DNA of 64,000 nucleotides from Theristus sp. LFF4_11 (taxonomy: Eukaryota; Nematoda; Chromadorea; Monhysterida; Xyalidae). The stretch is from positions 62,001-126,000 of the forward strand of contig JASANC010001861.1 in assembly GCA_030248135.1 (NCBI GenBank), in the 5' to 3' direction. This document shows positions 11,501-24,649 of the stretch, piece by piece. A program made the translations under genes and the position numbers. How positions within the stretch are numbered: position 1 is the first letter of the stretch; each line of letters opens with the position of its first letter. The notes beneath the pieces are model-generated. The model saw nothing but the letters and a program-made list of their open reading frames with translations, did not search any database and was not told the origin of the DNA.

Positions 11501-14500
11501 CGCGACTCGCTGCGCGGTCGAGAATACTTGCCACATCCGCCAGGTGCCCGTCAATTCGCAGCGGCACAGCAGCCGAAACGACAACGCTCGGGTTTGACCG
11601 AACAGGCGTTCGTCGAACAGTCGTCGATGACCTCGAAAACGGCCATGTTTCACCGGCGATCTAGCTCGGATTCGAGCGTTGAGTGCAGCGGTTCTAAAGG
11701 AATTCCGCAGACACGGAGTGAGTCGTCAAAAGATTTCGGTCATCAGGCTCGTCATGATGAGTGGCAACAAGCGAAGCTCCGTTTGCGACCGGTGGTGAAA
11801 TCGCCAGTATCGTGCAACGTCCTTGATCAAAGTCAACAACAGCACCGGTCTGTGTTGCGACAGCAGGAGGAGCTCGTCTTCCGGAAACCATTTCAAACGA
11901 CTGCCAAATCGGTCAATTCACCGAGTCGCATTCCGGCCGTTGAAGAGCTTCATTTCGGTAAAACGCGACTCCGACGGGTTCAAACGACTGATGACCAACG
12001 AACGACTTATGGCAGTGGATCGAGGCATAGTGGCGTTCACGTTCATACGTCACAGGTGGACAGAAGGAAAGAAGCTAGAAACGTCAGCTATTCACTTCCA
12101 AAGTCTAGAATTGAACGCGAGTCACACGAAAACAGCATTGACTCCTCAAGTTCAGCTTCGGACAACAAAAACTCATTGAGCGCCATCCAACGAGGCGCAG
12201 TTCAGCAGCGAATGCGTCAATTCTCTGCCGTTCAGGAGAGAGGAAATGTTGCTCCATCCAATTCGGTCCACACGGCGAAAGCCACTCCAAGTTTACCAGC
12301 TGAAACATTTCGTTCAACAACAAAGAAAAACAATCTGAGAAAACCAGTCAGGTCCTCTTTTTCAACCAACAGCTCCGACGAAGCGGATTCAAGAGAAGCA
12401 ATTGAGCGTGGCACAGTTCAGCAGCGGGCCAACGAATTCTTCGGTCGAAGTCGAACCATTGAAGGACAGCTTGAGAGCCAACGACCGAGATCGGATATCA
12501 GTGGACGCTGGCTCTACTCAAGCACTGAACGAATTGAAAGAATTTCTCCCACACGTTTATTACCTGGAAGCGACTTGGAAGTGCGATCCAATAAATATTC
12601 AGAAGTGAACTACGGTTTTCGAAAAGAAGAAAGGATAACAGATCAAAGGCTCACGGGTGGGACGGCCCACGGCGAGAAACATGAGCGCCTTGTTGGAAAA
12701 GGGTTGCCCAGGATGCTTGGCCGACAGATTAGCACCGAACACGAAAAACACGTCACACACCAGTACACTTCGAGTAACAGAGAAACACCGGCTGGACATA
12801 TCTCCATCCATCCTGGGCAATTCAGGAACACCACAAGAAACGACGGCGTCTTGGATAAAGCAGCAGGTAATGGAAGCAGTCTCTTTTCCACCAACGAACA
12901 ACAAGAATCATTCAGCCAAGAAAACGTCAGCAATGTCGTGAGACTGTTTGAACGAAGTTCGTCAGTAAAAACCGAAACCCAGATGAAACGACAAACTCAA
13001 CGGCAAGCAGCCCGCCTTCAAAAACAGTCAAACGTAACACCAACTGACTCCGTCGATCAACCAAGAGTCGAACCGAGAAAGAGCTTCCAGCTGAGAAACG
13101 CCGGATTTGGAGGCTATGTGGACAAACAAACTGCAAGACTCTCACAAACAGACAGCGCCAGAATTGCCCAAGAATCGGTCACCGAAGTTCACACGTCGAG
13201 GACTCATCACAACAGTAACACGTCCTACTGGAACTCTTTGTCGACAAGCACCACGGACGCGTTGAGGCGCTCAAAAACGAAAGATTATCAGCAGCCCGAA
13301 GTTGGGCAACAAACATTCCAATCATCTGAAAACCAACCACTGTGCAAGGGGCGTTCACCAACGTCAGTGAAACAACCGAGTCCACGGCTGGAACCGGTGC
13401 AGCGTCTCCACAGCAGGCAGGATCGTTCGCAATTGCGATCGAGCCGAGAGTTCACCACATCTGCTCAAATGGACTCGATCACCGAACGAAGCGCTCAGCA
13501 GGCAAGCCGCCGTGCAACGGAATCCACTCTGCAACACTCAACACAGGTGCACAGCGCGTCAGTAACCGGCTCTACCCGGCAGTCGTTGGGTTATTCCGTG
13601 ACAACGGACGTTCACAAGATCACCACACCTCAAGTCGCTCATCAGGAAGGTCCGACGATTATCAGCGCAGCCGAGCACCTAGCGGACGCAACAACAACAG
13701 CAACGCAACACCGCGAGAAGGTGACAATGCTGCCGAAGACGTACTTTGTCGCCGTTCACGAAGGCCCAAGTCGACGAGTCGCCAGTCCGCCGCCGCGGAA
13801 TCTTCGCTCCGAGGTGACCATACCGCCGCAGCAACCGCTGAAGCGAATGATGGAAGTCACCGTGCAGAGTCGTGAACTGCCGAAACCAGCTGTAATTGCA
13901 CAAGAGCACGCTGTCCAGAACGTCCGCCAAGAGACGGTTGAAAAGTTGCACAGACAAACGTCAACGCTGGAGACGACGTTGACGGCGAGCAACCTCGCGC
14001 GCTACGAGCAGTCGATCGCGTTCATGAATGCAACGAGCGACGAGTATTCGTCCGATTCATGTTCGGACTGTCATCATCATTGTCACAGTCATCACTGTCA
14101 CTGTTGTCACGGTCAACGTCGACACCGCCATTTTCGTCACGGACACATTCGACGAGCGAAATCGCTGCGAAGGGGTCATGGAGTGCGAGACGTTTCGTCT
14201 GGCTATAACACGGACGACCATCACCGACATCGAAGAGCACTAAGAAGTGGACCCGGTCAAAGACGGCCTCATTCGATGGTGAACGTGCAGCGCAGTAACA
14301 GTGCACGACAGCTGCGTCACGGACACTTTCGGCACCGTCATGGTGCGCAAGTTGCTGATCATATTGCTTCCGAGTTGCTGATTTATTGCCCGTTTGTCAG
14401 CGTTTTTCCCCACATCTGACCTGCCACATCAACCTCGACTGCTCTTGCTTGGCATTGCGTTTGCTCCACCCATTTTTCTCAATTCGCTCCTTTTCAAATT

Positions 14501-15566
14501 CACACGCTCGCCAAAATTACTTTCGTTGCGTGTTGTTCTGTTTTCATCTCGATATCTGCCAATAATCTCTGGCTTGCTAGAAAGAACGATCAATACTCAA
14601 GAATACAATCCACTGGTCCGAGGTTCTAAACAATCGTGACTGACTGGAAAACAAACGTGAACGCACAAAACCATCGACTTTTGGCTTCTTTTTTTGGGCG
14701 TAGTTAGATTTTTACCTTCACGTTTTTTTTTCTTTCTTATTTGGACGCTTTTTAACATTTGAATTTGTCTGAGTAGTGAGTTGGCGGATGAAGTGACGTG
14801 CTGATTGGCTAGGTTGACCATAACGGATAATTCAGCCAATCAGTGCCAAATCATCTTTTTTATTTATTCAACAAAACACTGCACGTTAAATCTGCATTCA
14901 CCATTCATCAACCAGGCAAATCGACAACGGATGAAGCGCTGCAATTCACAGAGGGCGCTGTGCTCGCCGAACTGAGCAAGGATCAGTCGGATGGTGGCGC
15001 GGAAGTGATGGCGTTTGAGATGCCGCACGCGAACGTGAAACTGGGTGACCACCACAAGTCGGTGGCCTCAACGGACAGCGAGGGCACACCGAACGAAGAG
15101 GTTCGACCGAATGTTAAAGAATAATGAAATGGTCAAACGCCATGAAAATCGTAAACACCCATGCTAGCAGTAAGATGCCTAACAGCAGAAACCACCTTCA
15201 GGTGTGGAACCAGGGGCCATGACAGAAAACAGTGAACCTTCCAACCTGGAAAAAAGTTTTTTTCTGTGGCTCTCCCTGAACTCCCACTTTTGGGTGGGGG
15301 TCTTATAAGTGCGAGGAAGAGGAACCTTTTATACAAGACTTTACGGTCTTTTGCCTTCTTGCCTACAGATCGCCAATCTGATTGCGCAACTGCACCTCCG
15401 TATCACGCCCGAGTCGGTGATGACGCAAATCCCGACTCACTATGACAACTCCGGCAACCCGATTCCGCACTGGCAGCGAGTGATCATGGCACGCAAACGC
15501 GCCGAGAAGCTGATCCACGAGGAGGAACGACGTTTGGTGGTTCGTTTGGGGAGGGGGGGGGTATAG
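8513..15566 (+). CDS. Large low-complexity protein with espin/forked-like C-terminal motif
   Basis: Six proposed exons: 8513-8543, 9111-9341, 9736-9974, 10340-14342, 14916-15100 and 15369 to the stop at 15566. All phases agree, giving about 1628 aa. Exon 1 (MPAIVQKSGD) ends in a perfect GTAAGT donor. Exon 2 carries the most ordered part (YISYRVFPTEQTLEYMRDQS). The giant fourth exon is rich in Ser, Arg, Gln and His. It has an exact 48-bp repeat three times over (10903-11046, GETEVVGVERHESGKP), repeated IxRGxVQQR motifs (about 12180 and 12400), a poly-His run and a Cys/His cluster near 14060-14130. The last exon contains PTHYDNSGNPIPHWQRVIMA, which resembles the PTHDxxGxPIPxWKR element of the actin-bundling espin/forked family; that assignment is inference. 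No ankyrin repeats are visible, unlike full-length espin. The exon 3 donor, the exon 4 acceptor and the 3' end (a possible donor near 15543) are uncertain. Confidence 0.6.
9468..9685. mobile_element. MITE family K, copy 1 (intronic)
   Basis: Lies in intron 2 of the espin/forked-like gene. It shares TTGTGGCAATTCAAAATCGCC, GGGGACTCGGATCACTTTAC and a GGAAACTAGTTT block with the better preserved copy at 28005-28297. The right arm is shorter here, so this looks like a truncated or diverged copy. No coding capacity. Confidence 0.55.
10903..11046 (+). repeat. Exact 48-bp coding tandem repeat, three units
   Basis: Three apparently identical in-frame 48-bp units lie inside exon 4 of the espin/forked-like gene, each encoding GETEVVGVERHESGKP. 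Lack of third-position differences between the units indicates recent expansion or homogenisation. The unit count may therefore vary between individuals. Confidence 0.85.
15280..15348. mobile_element. MITE family I fragment
   Basis: Matches the right half of the element at 4857-5127: CACTTTTGGGTGGGGG, CTTATAAGTG, then ACAAGACTTTACGGT. It ends only about 20 bases before the acceptor of the last exon of the espin/forked-like gene (15369). The left end is missing. Confidence 0.65.
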
Positions 15567-15578
15567 TATTTTCGAGTA

Positions 15579-16495
15579 CAGGGTGAGCCAAAAAAAGGTT
15601 CCATTTTCAAACCGCTGTCACTGGCTAGTGTTTCAATATTATGAGCTGAAATTTTCAGCATTGATAAAACATGTGATGCCATTTTTCTGACAAAATTTTT
15701 ATGTAATTTGGTCAAGTAGATTCAGTTTTACAGCACAATGTTTAAAAATTCCCAAATTTTCAAAAAAACGGATTTTTAACCAAGAATTTCACAACGAATC
15801 ACTGCTCATAGACATCCAAATCATCATCAAGGTTCTCGTCCGCAGCGGCTCGATTGAATTTTACGCGAAACTGGCGAGTCACTGCAGAAAAACTTTTAGA
15901 TTGCTCCCACCAGATAGCACACCAGACCCGTTGTTCTGCTGTACACTTAACCATGACGAAACTGCAGAAAACTGAAACTGAAACACTGTTTTTATTCAAA
16001 CCGCAAAAAAACTTTTCAAAAGAAACAAATTAACAGACAGAGTAACACAGAAAACAAAAAAGTCAACTGAACAATTCTTTCTGTCGCAGTCGCATGGCTG
16101 CTGACTCGAGTCCGTTGTGAAACATCAGAGATTCGTTCGAGCTGCTCAAATGCAATTCAAGTGTGAGACCTTTCCACTCTGCGCGCATGATTTGAACTAT
16201 CAATACCCCGGGTATCCAAAAAGACCCATTTGTCATCTTTGCAACAGTTTCAAAATTGGATCACGCATCTTGATACTAATTTTTTCTTGCACTCATTTCA
16301 GTCAATTTGTTGATTTTTCGAGCTTTTTCAGAAAATCTGCCACAGTGAGCGCCAGGAATTATATATCGAGAAAAAAATTTTGTCAGTAAAATGGCATCAC
16401 ATGTTTTATCAGTGCTGAAAATTTCAGTTCATAATATTAAAACACCAGCCAGTGACGGCAGTTTGAAAATGAAACCTTTTTTTTGGCCCACCCTG
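15579..16495 (-). mobile_element. Decayed mariner-type transposon with about 115-bp TIRs
   Basis: The ends CAGGGTGAGCCAAAAAAA and CAGGGTGGGCCAAAAAAAA (inverted) start terminal inverted repeats that stay about 90% alike for some 115 bp. TA dinucleotides at 15577-15578 and 16496-16497 are the expected target duplication. An antisense open frame (15799-15999) includes MVKCTAEQRVWCAIWWEQSK followed by SFSAVTRQFRVKF. This looks like the N-terminal helix-turn-helix start found in many mariner-like transposases. The DDE catalytic part is absent. At 917 bp this is an internally deleted, inactive element. Confidence 0.7.
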
Positions 16496-16499
16496 TATT

Positions 16500-19280
16500 T
16501 ATGCAATCCCCAATAAAGTGCAAAACTGTTGCGCGGAAACAGCGTTCGCAAAACGCAACAACAGTGCAGCTCATTTTTTCTCAGCTAGACTCATGGGTCA
16601 GACTATTTATACCGCACAGTCGTTTTTTATGAACTTCAAACAATGCACACGTGAACAGAGTTTTTCTGCTTGGTTTCACACAGAAGGAGAGAAACACCAA
16701 ATCGGTTTTCTTGCATCCTTCAGAAATCCGCTGCTGCCAGCTAGCTGCCACCCAGCGTGTCCAGCAAGAATGCGACTTATTCAAGAAAAAGTATTTGTTC
16801 CAGCTTTGATTTCTCACCTATTTTGTTTGTTTGTTGGTTTGTTTTTGTTTTGGATCCCTCACTTTGTGCAATATTTTTTGTTACTTAACGCCCTAAATGC
16901 CAAGGAGCAGTATAGTCACGCGTTTGTCTTTTTTGTGATACCAAACTGTGTTTTGCAATTCTGCCACATTCTTGCTTATTGTTTTCATTCGGTTGATTTT
17001 TTTCAATGTCATGGATTTGGATTTGTAGTATATACTATATACAGTGTATATACACTGTAGAAGGTGAGGTTGATTTTGATTGTGAGACAAAGTCTGCTTG
17101 CTTTTCACATAGCAGAAAACGATATGAGATTCCAAGAAAATATCAAAAATTTCCAGACCAAAACATTGGTTCCAGCATTTTGGATGTTTCGTGATTTTTA
17201 TAGTGCTGTCGTTGAGCAAAAAACGTTGCATACCGCGACCACATGTCTAATAAAAATTAATGTGACTGTTTTTTTGTCTTGGGTCGTAAACGCGAATACA
17301 AAACGAAAAAAAGTCGAAACTCAGTAAACCAGACACAAACATAAATTTATGCGTTAACCGTTTTATTATTGTGGAAAACAAGTGCAAAAAGTAAGACACT
17401 TGCGAAAACCGAAGACTGATTGCGTCGAAACAGATTACGGTGTATTTGTGTAGAGTCATCGTCTGGAGACCGTGCATTCAAGCACACAGTTTGTACACTC
17501 ACAAACAAACACACAGGCACACATATGCTGTCGTGCGCGCAGCATACTCAAACAAACATCTGCAGGCAACCCAACACACTTCAGTGCAGTTAAATTGGTT
17601 CTTCGCACGCAAACTGTTGACTTTGTTTGTTGATGCGCCTCCTTTTTTGGATAGATCGAGACTACAATTAGATCGTGTTCAGACTCAACAATAAGATACG
17701 GTAACTTTTGTCCGACAGCAATATGTAACCAATATGTTCCAGGAAAGACAAACTCCGAATAAATGGGACCATTAAACGGAAAACCAGAAAATGTTTGAAT
17801 GACGTAATTTTGAACGAGTTTTTAGTCGCGAATTTCGGGTTAAAACTTTGCACATGTAGTTTCTGTTTTAGTCCAAAAACATAAAGAATCTGCAGGAGTA
17901 ATTCAGTTAAGTGCCCGCATGTGGCGTGGACTGACTTAGAAAACAAGCAACTGTTTTTTAAGCGGTCAGTTAGCTCAGCTCATGTATGCGACAAGCTGAA
18001 TGCAGACAAGGTTTCGTCGTCGTTGAAAACGTTTTTTTTTATTTTGTGAATTTGTTGCTTTGGTTGCCAACAATGATTTATGATCGGAAACGAAGTCACC
18101 AACAACAAAAGACAATTGGTTACCAGAAGTTTTTGAGGAAAAATAACATTGAGAAAAAAGCAAACTGGCCACTCTTTCTGTTTCGCTGTGCGCTTTTTTA
18201 AGGTTTAAAGTAGTTTAAACTGATTTTTGAATGAAGTGCTTCAGTTTAAAGTTTTCGGTGTTTTGTCAGGTGGATAAAATTTTTCGGCCCATGAAACCAA
18301 AAGACTTCCGCAAACGCAAGGTTGCTACTTCACTGTTCAACTTCACGAATAATCTTGAAACGGAACATAATTTTGCACAGTTTGACGTAACCAATTAACT
18401 TAATTTGTCGTCATAGATGTATGTACGTACACCTTGGTCGTCAATGGTTACGTGAGCAGCCACTTTTGTTGTTTCCAGTGTTTCTATTTTCTGCGTGTAG
18501 CTTTCACGCTTTCCGGTCAGATTATTGAGCTTTTCGAATTTAGGTCAAAACATGCACAACCTAATCAATGCAAACTTGTGCAATCTGACCACTGTGTTGA
18601 TCGGTTGCGTCTACGTGTGTGTAACCAATTAGCGAATGCCTGCATTGAAATGCCGCCAATTAGCGTAGAGAATATGTATATTATGCACCGTTCTAATTTG
18701 CTTTACTTTTAAATCAAGTCCCTGGAAAGTTCAGTATTCAGTGAGTAGATGCTAGGAAATGTGCATGCGCAGTGTGTTTTCTCGCTTGACCATGCTACTT
18801 CTTTCTGTGCATGTGATCATGAAGCATACAATATCCTCTTGGCATTTTTTCCAGTGGCAACGGTCGAGCAACCTTTTTGATGGCAACTTTTTGTTTGATG
18901 ATAAAACTTTTATGGATGCGGCTAATACATACCCAAAATTGTGGGTTGATAATTTTGAAAAAGCTTAGTTATGCGGTTGCGTATGTGCGTGCTATCCGCC
19001 ATTATGAAACGAAACGCGAAATAATGTTTTTTGAGTTTCTGATCCCTTATTTTCGTGATGATAGCGAACAGTTTCTATTTGTTTGCTTTACTTGTCCTTA
19101 ATTTTTGTCCGCCACTTCAGTTTTTTTTTATTTTGCAGATCCATGAAATTTGGAATGGAAAAATCAAGCTGGAACATACCTCATTACCGTTGTTTTGTTG
19201 TTAGCTCTTTCTGTGAAAAATTGCCACCGGCAGTTCCAGAAACATGACCAAGGTTACTTCGTTCTGTTCTGAGAGCTTTG
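16500..19280. other. Intergenic, no gene recognised
   Basis: AT-rich sequence with only short random frames. A local palindrome lies at about 17026-17060 (AGTATATACT followed by ACAGTGTATATACACTGT), and a CA-rich stretch at about 17490-17530. No splice-bounded conserved exon, RNA gene or complete transposon end was seen. Confidence 0.45.
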
Positions 19281-19283
19281 TTT

Positions 19284-19400
19284 TTTGCTTGACTGACTGA
19301 CTGACTGATTGATTGATTGATAAATTGATTGATTGGTTGATTAATTGATTGATTGATTGATTGATTGATTGATGATTGATCGATTAATTGATTGGTTGTA
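19284..19400. repeat. GATT/GACT microsatellite
   Basis: An imperfect tetranucleotide array: GACT units first, then about twenty GATT units with occasional AATT, GGTT and GATC variants. The antisense translation, rich in Asn, Gln, Ser and Ile, is a shadow of this array. Confidence 0.9.
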
Positions 19401-21494
19401 TATATCTGTTTCCAACATCGAATAGCAATCAAGCTTCAAGCATATTAATTGGATGAATTTTCACGAGCAGCCAATCACCATTCATCCACCCATCAACCAT
19501 TTTCCCATATCAAAGTGAAGTTCTGTGGAGTTAACTAAAACATTTCAATACAAAACGCAAAACTCAGAAACTCGCAAACAGTTTTGCAGCGCACAAGACA
19601 GAAAAAAAATTTCGCCATACAAATCGTGTTTCCGGTTTTGGACTGCGCCGGTTCTGCTGTGATGTTGGAATGTTGGAATTTAATTGTGCACTGCTACTCT
19701 GTCTGTGTGTATTTATGGCATGAAATTTATATTCTGCGAATACTGCTGAAAACGTGGTATACGGTATAACCACTGTTTGTCATTTGTCCGTGCTACATGT
19801 GCAAATGTAACTTTGATTGAAATCAAACTGGAACGCAAGCAACTTGTCATCCATCGTATACTACTGCTTGCCGATCGACCATTCTCCGCCATCCACTCAA
19901 CTGGAATGACGTCACTCCTCGAGCTCGTGACGAGACCAGTGGACACCGTAATTGCACTGTAATAAGCATCGATTTGCGATATGTAACACTAGGCCGCCAT
20001 ACGAATGCAGAGACCGCACATGAGAAAGAGGAGAAAGAAGATTGGCAAGAGCGACAGTGAGAGACACACTGAAATATAAAGCGCGAAACACGCAGCGGAA
20101 TGCCAATGTGTGCACTGCTTGGTTGAAAATATAGAGCGCAAATAAATGCACTGCTCACACGTGAATCCGGGGGTGTCAGAGCAGTGCGCGCGCACCACTA
20201 CCAGAACCGGGAGACCCTGTCTTGAGATTTGCAGCTCACCTTTGCGGTTTCAGAAACCCGTAAGGCACCAAGGAGTGATGCAGAGAGGGCAGTCTCTGAG
20301 AGCCGCTGATGCCTCATGCTTCTTGCCTGAGTTAAAATCTTTAGACTAGACAGCAACCAATAATGATTGGCGCTTTTGAATCGTTCTCTTGCACATGATT
20401 TTGTGTTGCTGTCTTTGTTATCACAATGATGCCATTTCATATACCACAGGAAGAGCTTTTTTTGCACGAAATCGCATTAATGGAGGAATGAACACGCTTC
20501 TAACGTGTCAAACTGTGATTAATGATTGAATAGCTTTTCCAACAAACTTTTTTGGTTTTCACGATTTTACCATGGTTTTCTTTGTCTGAAAGCAGCGAAC
20601 GTCGCAAACCGCAATCAGTGATGCAGCCATAAAGATTGATGGCCATTGATGCGTCCAATTAAAGGAGCGAGATTGATTTTCGCATCGATTTTCAAGCGAA
20701 TATCAGACTACCCATCAGCCCAACGGCCGTCTACCCATCAACCCAACGACCGTTTGCCATTTTCCGCCAGTTGGCAACAATGACACGCAAAAGACCGCCA
20801 ATTTCATGCACATTGAAAATTGCGCCCAACTGCGAAATGCGGCAAACCAGCCCGTTTGAATGCAAAGTTGGATGTGTGTGGTGGTGTGTGGTGCAACCGT
20901 CATAAATACACCCACGATATGGCTGCTTTGCAGTTGTGTGTGTTTTCATTGCGTCTAAACCAACATCGAGAGTTTTTCGGCGAATTCCATCGCTTTCAAA
21001 TTCGCCGCTCTGTTGCAAACAATTTTTCTACACCGTCGCCCGTGTCATTATCGATAGTGTGCGTATGTCGCGTGCGTTTGCGGTTGCTTTGAACTGTGTT
21101 CCGGAAGCAGCGGCCGTTTTGCAAATTTGCGCAGCACCATGCTCTCGGTTGAGACGATTGCAGTGCGTCACTCATTAGAAGAACTTTTTTAATATAAAAT
21201 ATATTGGTTGTAAATCGGTTGGTTGCAATCGTTTGTCAAAAACACAGACCTGCCGTCAATCAAACTTATACCGCACGAAATAGAGCTTCTTGCCCACATG
21301 GAACACGTGAATCTACACATACCTAAATCTATTGTGAGCACCACTGCGTTTGTTTTGCGCTTGGTTTGAAGCAGTTTTTTGAACCCACGCCGGAAAAATT
21401 CATGTAAATAGACGGCGTTACATTCGGTGCAGGATTTTTTGTTGAACAAACGTCAGATGAAAACGATGTTGGCTGTGATCTTGTTTCATCATAT
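19401..21494. other. Intergenic, no gene recognised
   Basis: Several short frames occur on both strands, but none has a recognisable motif, splice pairing or sustained codon bias. No transposon termini were identified. Confidence 0.4.
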
Positions 21495-21502
21495 GCCAAA
21501 AT

Positions 21503-22361
21503 TAGGGATGTTGCGGCGGGCCAACGGGCCGGGCCACGGCCCGCGCGACCTGCGGGTCGGGCCTGCGGGCCATGGTCCGACCCGCAACAAATTTTAGCAC
21601 CTGCCCGACCCGCGTCCAGCAGAAAATTTTCAGTCAGGCCCGACCCGCAGGCCCGACCCGGAAAACTCAAAAGCCCGCAAAATACCCGTGGTGCTTTTGC
21701 CGGCCAACAGATTACGCACGGCATAGCATTGCGACTGGTTTGCGCAGCGTTGTCTGTGACTGTTGTGTAATGTTGTGCGTGTATAAATTTGTCTTAATTT
21801 TCTTAAATTTTATTTAAATTTTCCATATTTTATTAAATTTGCCCAATATTTTTTGGTCACTAGTTCCCAGGCCAGCGAACCCACTCTCATGTTGTCTTAG
21901 ATGCGGCGATGTAAACTGTGGGGGTACTATGCAACCGAATGAGCAGTCAGCAGAAATCGTTTACTGACAGATTGTTAACGATCGTTACTCTCAATGATGC
22001 AAAAAATGGTCTTTGTTTGAAGTGAAAATAAGGTCCAAAACTCAGAAATTGACTTTGAGTCACTCGACCTTTCCGTGTGAGATGAGACCGAGAACCGAGA
22101 TATTAATACCATAATGCACATGCAATGATGCAAAACATAACAAAAGAAAACAATGAAATCAAAGAATGAAACAAGAAATCGTCTCATTTGTTTTTGACTT
22201 CAACATCAACATAACATGCACGAGAACAAAAAATTTTGGCCCGACCCGCAAAAAAATTTCAGCCAGCCCTAACCCGCAGGCAGAAAAAGCAAAACCCGAA
22301 AAGACCCCAAAAGCCCGCAGGCCCGATCCGCAAGACAAAACCTTGGCCCGCAACGTCCCTA
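21503..22361. mobile_element. hAT-type MITE with GGCCCG subterminal repeats
   Basis: Ends are TAGGGATGTTGCGG and the inverse of TAGGGACGTTGCGG. The flanking 8 bp GCCAAAAT is present on both sides (21495-21502 and 22362-22369). The subterminal zones are packed with CCCGACCCGCA/TGCGGGTCGGG motifs in both orientations, and the middle is AT-rich. It is 859 bp with no transposase frame. Its TAGGGA-type end resembles the hAT relic at 53309-54819, so the two may have used related transposases; that is inference. Confidence 0.85.
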
Positions 22362-22369
22362 GCCAAAAT

Positions 22370-24640
22370 CTATTCCCTACAATTTTGGCATGGAATGAAC
22401 TTCGGAATGGATTTTGGAATAGAGTTTGGAATGGACTCTGGCGTTTTTTTTGAGCGTCTTGGTTGTGTGTTCACTATGTTGTCAGTGCACTTGTTATGGA
22501 GTTTCTCCCAAGCAGAAATGCTGAACTTTTAGAACATGAAAGTGCCTGGCAAAATTAATTCAAATTTCAAAACCATGTTGAAGAAAAAACCTCAGTATCA
22601 CAAATCTCGTCTGTTTTGCTTTTTAAAATAAAGTTTAGATTTCACTAAGAGTGGCTCTCGATTAAACCTCTTCTCGAATGCGTCGCTCCCAGTCTGAACC
22701 CGAAACTCCGCCTGTCTATATTCCATTTATTATATCCACTTTCCATCATCATATCAGAAATTTCACTCTTTTTTCGCGCTGTAGGTCTTTGATGCATCGA
22801 AGGTTTATGAAATTTAAAGTATGGTAAGTTTGAAGTTTGAAATATGGTAAGGTTTAAAGCAGCAAGTTTATTCCATGAACTTTATATAAATTCACCTTCA
22901 TGGCAAAACTAAAGCTTTTTTGTTCAATCCTTCTGTATTCAGCAATTTTCTTTTCTAAGAACGTGCATAACTTATCGTTTTCTTTAGCATAATCCCCAAA
23001 AACCTAATAATTTCAACATATGTAAGCAAGAAAGAATTTTGGATGTATCATTCAATTTTGTTCTCGCCAGAAAAGGGCAATGCAACAAGCGTCACATAAA
23101 AAATATGCACTTGGATAACCACAGCCAGTTGCTTGTTTGTTTTGTTGGTTTGTTGGATACATGTCCGCGTACAATATTGAATTATCGCTTGTCGTTTTTA
23201 GTTTAAGCCAAGCTTCATAAGGACCAACTTTAGATATATGATAGCATAGATGTAAAAATTTGGCAGAAATCAGACATAAATTTTTGTTTCTATTTTGCCA
23301 AAACGTTGTGCTCGATCATTTCAAAAAGTGATCCCTTCATCCCAAAGGTTCTGCTCACATGCAAGACCCTTTATTTTCTTGAACCAAGAAGACAACTCTC
23401 TGAATGTAGAGCAAAATCATTTCACTGACTGAAAAAAGGCTGAACTTTTCATTTGCTGTTGAATCTGAAAAGCCAATGATTGCAATTTTTGTCGATCATA
23501 CCACTACTGTCGACTTTTCATCCACAAAAGCTCTCCGATTTTCATTTGTGTTCCATGTCTTCTCTGCGTATGTTTTTATTGTATGCGTGTGTAGTCTCAA
23601 AAGTAAAACATTCTACATCAGCTATGATTTTGGTTGAAAAGCGCAACTGGCAACCTTTCGGACGCCCTACATGGCTTTTTCTGTTGTTCCTTAAATGCGA
23701 AAACCCGGAGAAACGGTGTAAAATTTCAAAATTGTCACAACTGAATGGTTTCGAACCACTAAAAAGGAACAATTTCAATTCTTCTTTACCGAGTTCTCTG
23801 CAGCTGTTCCAGAGCAAAAAAACTTTTTATTGAAATGAAACCACCGAAATTCAGTTCGTTCCAGCACTTTGCGGCAAACTCGCAGCAAAGTTCCGAAAGA
23901 CTCGTGTCTCCGCGTTTTTTTTCCACGGCTTTTTCTCTTCGAGCCCATGATGACAAGATGACATGAGATGAAGGCGGTCTAACTTTTTATCTGGAGAAGT
24001 TTTCTTTTTGAGGCTTCTTTCTCGCTGTAGTTGAAGAGCAGACATGCAAGAACTGACAGGGTGTATTGAAAGATCACTTGAAAAGCCCATGCAATTTGAG
24101 CACTCCGTTGTTTCGGTTCTCTTTGGCATGCCGCATGCTGATTGGCTGCATCAGGCTGAAACGACCAATCACCGAGAATTCAGTCCAATCGTGTCAGAGA
24201 ATCTCAGCATTGGGGAACGAACGAACGGTGATTTTTGGCGTTGTTTTCAGCCAGGGCTAACGCAGAAAAGCGTGCAGAACACCGTCGAGTAGGGTGACCA
24301 TCAAGTTTTCTCTGTCACCAAAGTACAGTGTGGCATTCCTATAGCATATTCCTATATAGCAGTCCTGTGTGGCAGAATAAATATAGCCGTCCTTGTATTC
24401 TCCATCAAGGCGGGATCAGTCGCATACTAGGAGTTGTGTTTTTCAAGAATGCCAAGATAATTCCTAATCGTGTGTACACGGGAGAATGAATGAACAGAAT
24501 AGTACGAAGAATCAATTAGTTTAAAAAACACATCTAATTTGACACACCATTTGATTTCTGAAGGTCTTTTTTCTTTCATTCAAATTTCGCGCGCTCCTTG
24601 CACCCTGAAAAAAGCTGCCATGTTAAACGGTCATTCCATA
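22370..24640. other. Intergenic, no gene recognised
   Basis: The longest frames (23480-23833 plus, 23542-23817 minus) overlap antisense to each other and show no motif. No repeat family was recognised. Confidence 0.4.
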
Positions 24641-24649
24641 CCGAGACAC

